Of a stretch of DNA of 64,000 nt, positions 62,601-64,000 are shown piece by piece; within the stretch, counting starts at the first letter, position 1; the number at the start of each line of letters is the position of its first letter. This DNA comes from Branchiostoma floridae. Lineage: Eukaryota > Chordata > Leptocardii > Amphioxiformes > Branchiostomatidae. The stretch covers positions 18,462,066 to 18,526,065 of the forward strand of contig NC_049987.1 in the NCBI RefSeq assembly GCF_000003815.2, in the 5' to 3' direction. The position numbers were made by a program, and so were the translations under genes. The notes under the pieces were generated by a model. The model saw only the letters and a program-made list of their open reading frames with translations, did not search any database and was not told the origin of the DNA.

Positions 62601-64000
62601 CCCTATAAAAAGTGAAAAAAATTTCCCTCGATCAAAATTTGCTAAAATTCATCCCAATACTAGTGAACTTATCTCTCAGCATGATCTTGACATATAGAAC
62701 AAAGCAAGTCCCTTATCAAAAATGTATGAAAACAATTAATTGAAGTGCTTGTGAATTTTATGTACATGTATATGTTATATTCTTGAGTGTGTCACATTAG
62801 TTTTGTCCATTTATGTATGTTGATAATGCCCACAGGAAGAGTAGCTACAATGTCATCATGACATTGTAGCTACCCATTGTCATGTATATTGTCAAGCTAA
62901 TCATGGATCTGAATGAATAAAGTAACTCAAAGTTAAACTCCCATTCTGTCCTAGGCTGGGCAGAAGTTGGTGGGAGAACATGACTTCAGGAACTTCTGTA
63001 AGATGGACGTGGCCAACAGAGTCGTCACTTTTATCAGGAGGATCATATCCACACATGTAAGACAAAAACTTACAGTGTACAGTCAATATATAGGCTACAG
63101 AATCTTCAGCATGTTGAAGTTGGTAGCCTCAGAATGAAAGAAGAACAAGGACCTCTTAAAATTCATTGTTATTAAATTGCCTAGTTCTTAGGGTACCTGG
63201 CGAAATAATGAAAGTTGTTCTTACTGCCATTTGTGTCATTGTCTCTGTGTAATGATGAGTTGTAACTATGTTGTTTCCTTAGCCACTAACCAGCTGTCAG
63301 TAAATCAGAGAATATACCTTTCTGTTGTCGAAATGGAAAGCTTGTGCCAAATTGGGCCTTAATTCTCAGTGATATTCAGAAGCAAGAGAGCGGCACCAAC
63401 GTTTCACTGTCCTTTCTGTGTCCAAACTGTTAAAGTAGAGCACAAACAAAACAGAGTTCTAGGACACAGGTTTGGCTCTGTTTAGGAGAATGTAGAGTAC
63501 CTTAGTAGTAGGAAGGTTAAAATTCTAAATGTTTCCCTTTTTCGTCTGATTAACCTTTACCCTTTGCCAGGTGTGTGTGACAGGTGAAGAGACAGGTGGT
63601 TACCAGATGTGTGAGTTCCAGGTGGTCGGCAATGCATTCCTGTGGCACCAGGTGGGCTTGTCATGGTCATCAACATCTAAACTGATTTGTTTATTGTTTT
63701 AATGTAGATTTGTATGTAATATTGTGTATTGTCTATTGTTTTAATTTAATTGTGTGTGATAATGATCTTGTTCTAGTACTGTTAAATAGTATCATTAATA
63801 TTTACGTGATAATGCAGTGTGTATAACATGCGTATGCATGACTATGTTAATTGAATAATACTATGATAATCATGGTTGTGGAATATAAAAATAATTGTAC
63901 TTTGGTTTCATTCAGTCTGTAAAGGTAGTTAAGTACACTATCATGTTGACCAGGACATTCATTTGGTCTTTTGTCCCCCTCTGAACAGGTACGATGTATG
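59642..64000 (+). CDS. PUS3: tRNA pseudouridine(38/39) synthase 3, exons 1-6, 3' end beyond window
   Basis: PUS3 (Deg1 in yeast) isomerises U38 and U39 in the anticodon stem-loop of tRNAs. Exons: 59642-60034, 61322-61450, 62076-62210, 62955-63056, 63571-63651 and 63989-64000 (cut by the window). All joins are phase 0, GT-AG, with 284 codons visible. Residues 10-55 form a Lys/Glu-rich coiled coil. [20 protein letters not shown] and [17 protein letters not shown] carry the TruA fold, with catalytic D123 in [46 protein letters not shown] and FLWHQ|VRCM match the family in order. The first in-frame ATG at 59642 is chosen; an upstream GTG frame extension is not used. Intron 1 holds an 18-bp minisatellite, and intron 2 a 71-bp repeat that copies the exon-3 start. 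Confidence 0.95.
60186..61010 (+). repeat. 18-bp minisatellite (about 45 units) in PUS3 intron 1
   Basis: The unit is GGGGGTACGGACACTACT. A C/G variant (GGTACC instead of GGTACG) occurs in runs, for example four consecutive units at 60468-60530. The edges are degenerate, with relics to about 61210. Because 18 is divisible by 3, long artificial frames exist on both strands; none is a gene. Confidence 0.97.
61711..62118 (+). repeat. 71-bp tandem array duplicating the PUS3 exon-3 acceptor and first codons
   Basis: TATGTAG|GTCCTTCCCCCAGAC units start at 61791, 61862, 61934 and 62005. The true exon start is at 62076, and a decayed unit lies near 61711. Spacing is 71, 72, 71 and 71 nt. Each unit carries the acceptor plus about 40 nt equivalent to the exon start ([13 protein letters not shown]). 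Only the last reads on into the rest of exon 3. Confidence 0.95.
62211..62954. other. PUS3 intron 3
   Basis: AT-rich. It contains the perfect hairpin GTAGCTACAATGTCAT-C-ATGACATTGTAGCTAC, split as 16-bp arms around one base, at 62841-62873. No gene. Confidence 0.6.
63057..63988. other. PUS3 introns 4 and 5
   Basis: Besides exon 5 (63571-63651), nothing was recognised. AT-rich with no repeat family. Confidence 0.5.

Overview
The window looks like intron-rich deuterostome nuclear DNA. A cephalochordate (amphioxus, Branchiostoma-type) is the best guess. The reasons are four single-copy animal genes with short exons and conserved GT-AG introns, many small non-autonomous transposons and tandem repeats, tandem C2H2 and BTB genes, and REV3L and SOBP placed close together, as they are on human 6q21. 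The species cannot be fixed from the sequence alone.

Left block (1-24.4 kb). The first coding exon of REV3L (DNA polymerase zeta catalytic subunit) lies on the minus strand at 4611-4749; everything to its left is REV3L intron 1. A 0.9 kb divergent promoter interval separates it from an eight-exon sorbitol dehydrogenase gene (SORD, plus strand, 5662-24349; 351 codons join without a frame break). SORD intron 3 holds two intronless antisense BTB-BACK paralogs. Intron 6 holds a tRNA-derived SINE and a 44-bp tandem array rich in CCAAT and CRE-like motifs. Intron 7 holds an 8.4 kb structure bounded by ~0.3 kb inverted arms built of TTCCTGCAGGAA repeats, which looks like a foldback-type element. An assembly gap (18151-18718) lies inside it.

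Middle block (24.4-32.6 kb). A minus-strand C2H2 zinc-finger gene has twelve fingers, with a 2-nt frameshift between fingers 9 and 10. A likely 5' exon and promoter lie near 28.5 kb. The rest is gene-poor with microsatellites and MITEs.

Right block (32.7-64 kb). SOBP (sine oculis-binding protein homolog) runs on the minus strand from 58855 to 32681 in six coding exons, including a 24-nt frame-preserving micro-exon. Its introns hold a 1.9 kb non-autonomous LTR retrotransposon with apparently identical 254-bp LTRs, a CR1-like LINE 3' end, many MITEs of at least three families, and three or four repeat-free stretches dense in developmental transcription-factor motifs. SOBP shares a 0.8 kb divergent promoter with PUS3 (tRNA pseudouridine synthase 3, plus strand, 59642 to beyond the window end). 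PUS3 intron 1 carries an 18-bp minisatellite of roughly 45 units. PUS3 intron 2 ends in a tandem array that copies the exon-3 splice acceptor and the first exon-3 codons several times.

The genes do not form a shared pathway. The organisation is two head-to-head housekeeping/regulatory pairs (REV3L-SORD and SOBP-PUS3) with accessory zinc-finger and BTB genes between and within them. No computation was run: exon joins were checked by hand for frame and splice sites, and homology is by recognition.
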